In this document: positions 62,787 through 64,000 of the stretch, piece by piece | Layout: each line of letters opens with the position of its first letter | How positions within the stretch are numbered: position 1 is the first letter of the stretch | Assembly (NCBI RefSeq): GCF_043641665.1 | Contig: NC_092194.1 | Location: forward strand, 11,571,298-11,635,297 | Source of the DNA: Enoplosus armatus | Taxonomy: Eukaryota > Chordata > Actinopteri > Centrarchiformes > Enoplosidae | Direction of reading: 5' to 3' | DNA: 64,000 nucleotides | Made by a program: the position numbers and the translations under genes | The notes under the pieces: model-generated | Told to the model about the DNA's origin: nothing | The model's database searches: none | What the model saw: only the letters and a program-made list of their open reading frames with translations

Positions 62787-64000
62787 TGTGCATGCATGTG
62801 TTCCTGAGAGTATGGGGAAGAGGAGAAAAAACAAGAGAGAGACTGCAGGAAGAAACGGCACAGTTAAGATCTGTTGGTGTGCTTTTGTCTATAGATGGTG
62901 CTGCAGCAGTGAAATATGTCCATTCACCCTCTGTGCTTTAACGTTTATCCTTTCAGAGATGGTTTATCCATAACAGGATTAGTTTTAGGGTTAATGGACG
63001 CCAGTCACATGCTCTTTGCACTGCTTCTGACAGGTGGTATACATAGAGTCCATAGTAAAACAACTGCTGTCATCAACACATTCTGCAACTCTGGCACCAG
63101 CTGGGAGTAAGACTTATATTCCCTCAGAATGGTACTACTAATCTACAGGGAATACTTTTGTCACTAAGTGCAGTGATTTGATCTTTCAACTGAAGGGATT
63201 ATCTCTTTGCAGACATATAATATCTGTGCAAAAAGTGCATTTTACTATGGTTTTCTGGGGTCACACAAAATGAATATGAAATTCATCAGATGTTTCGATA
63301 TAATAGTCTGGCTTTGGAGAGCGTATTCAATTTCTTCTTTTGGGCCGGGGTAGGGTAACCAACACTGGAGTCTATGTAAGGAAAAAATCAAAGCAGATAT
63401 CCCATTAAAATGTATCAGAGATACCTCCTTCAAACAAAATTAATCATGATAAAAATTCACATTAAACACACTCCTCTTGGTAGCTGTCAAAACTGATTAA
63501 TGCAAAGGAAAGAGGAGAGAGGGGAAGGTAGAGAGAGAGCGAGAGAGAAAAACTTGTATAAATATTAAGTGAGTCCAAGTAGGAATGCATGTTGCCTTTG
63601 TATGCACACCGTGTAAAAGCCATTGTGGAGTTCACGCGGGTCCCTTACAAACGAATAAATCACTGCCTTTGGACAAATTAATCAAAGTGCCCAGCTGTTG
63701 CTGTGCATGGCTAACTGGCGACAGAGGCTGAGACTCCTTCCCTGGGTGTATTGTCTACCCTCCCTTCCTCTCTCGAAGCAGTAGACCTGAAGTGGCAGAT
63801 TGGGTTTGTCTCCCTCTGAGTGATGTAGTGCCACTTCCCACCTGATACTTTATCACCGGGTCAGATGTTTGTTACACTGATACGCTTCTTGCCTTTCGCC
63901 CAAACAATTCAGAGAATGGATTCTGACTTCTGTGACCCCTCGTCACAAAGACTTGCTTGTCTCCCCAAGGGGCCGTTCAGATATTGCATCTAAAAATGCG

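Larger units (their letters stand above)
38552..64000. other. gene desert downstream of cmpk2
   Basis: No exon, ORF with family signature, tRNA or rRNA is supported in these 25 kb. The start is the cmpk2 3' UTR, in which I find no canonical AATAAA before the (CA)n at 38774. The rest holds microsatellites, a SINE, a retroelement tail, a 40-nt perfect hairpin, a 37-bp tandem repeat and several blocks resembling conserved non-coding elements, described in the findings. By synteny the flank probably faces sox11, which in other vertebrates is surrounded by regulatory desert. Confidence 0.6.

Overview
The window looks like nuclear DNA of a ray-finned fish, probably a spiny-rayed teleost. It carries three intron-containing vertebrate genes, many (CA)n microsatellites, and several dispersed repeats of types I associate with teleost genomes. 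There are no bacterial-type operons, no CRISPR array and no rRNA or convincing tRNA gene. The gene order rnf144a - rsad2 - cmpk2 is the one known from other vertebrates. In human these genes lie between ID2 and SOX11, so the right-hand gene desert is probably the flank facing sox11. That last step is inference, because sox11 is not in the window.

Layout. Positions 1-3876 are the 3' UTR or downstream flank of rnf144a. Positions 3877-29432 hold rnf144a on the minus strand: seven coding exons (295 aa) within 3877-13104, a roughly 16 kb first intron, and at least one non-coding 5' exon ending at 29432 next to a GC-rich promoter region. Positions 30062-32024 form a short intergenic spacer with two CTCF-like sites, an isolated ISRE and transposon remnants. 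Positions 32025-34405 hold rsad2 (viperin) on the minus strand, six exons and 353 aa. Positions 34406-35090 are a compact head-to-head promoter with a TATA box and four ISRE-like sites. Positions 35091-38551 hold cmpk2 on the plus strand, five exons and 420 aa. Positions 38552-64000 have no gene I can support. They hold microsatellites, a tRNA-derived SINE, an older retroelement tail, and several AT-rich, homeobox/POU/SOX-motif-rich blocks that look like conserved enhancers.

Function. Viperin is a radical-SAM enzyme that converts CTP to the antiviral chain terminator ddhCTP. CMPK2 is a mitochondrial nucleoside monophosphate kinase that feeds the CTP/UTP pool. Their shared ISRE-rich promoter fits a co-induced interferon module. 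RNF144A is a membrane-anchored RBR ubiquitin ligase with its own GC-rich promoter. The two CTCF-like motifs between it and rsad2 suggest a boundary between a broadly expressed gene and an interferon-inducible pair.

All exon boundaries were set by hand from splice consensus, reading-frame closure and remembered human homologues. Each gene's exons sum to an exact whole number of codons. No alignment or database search was run.
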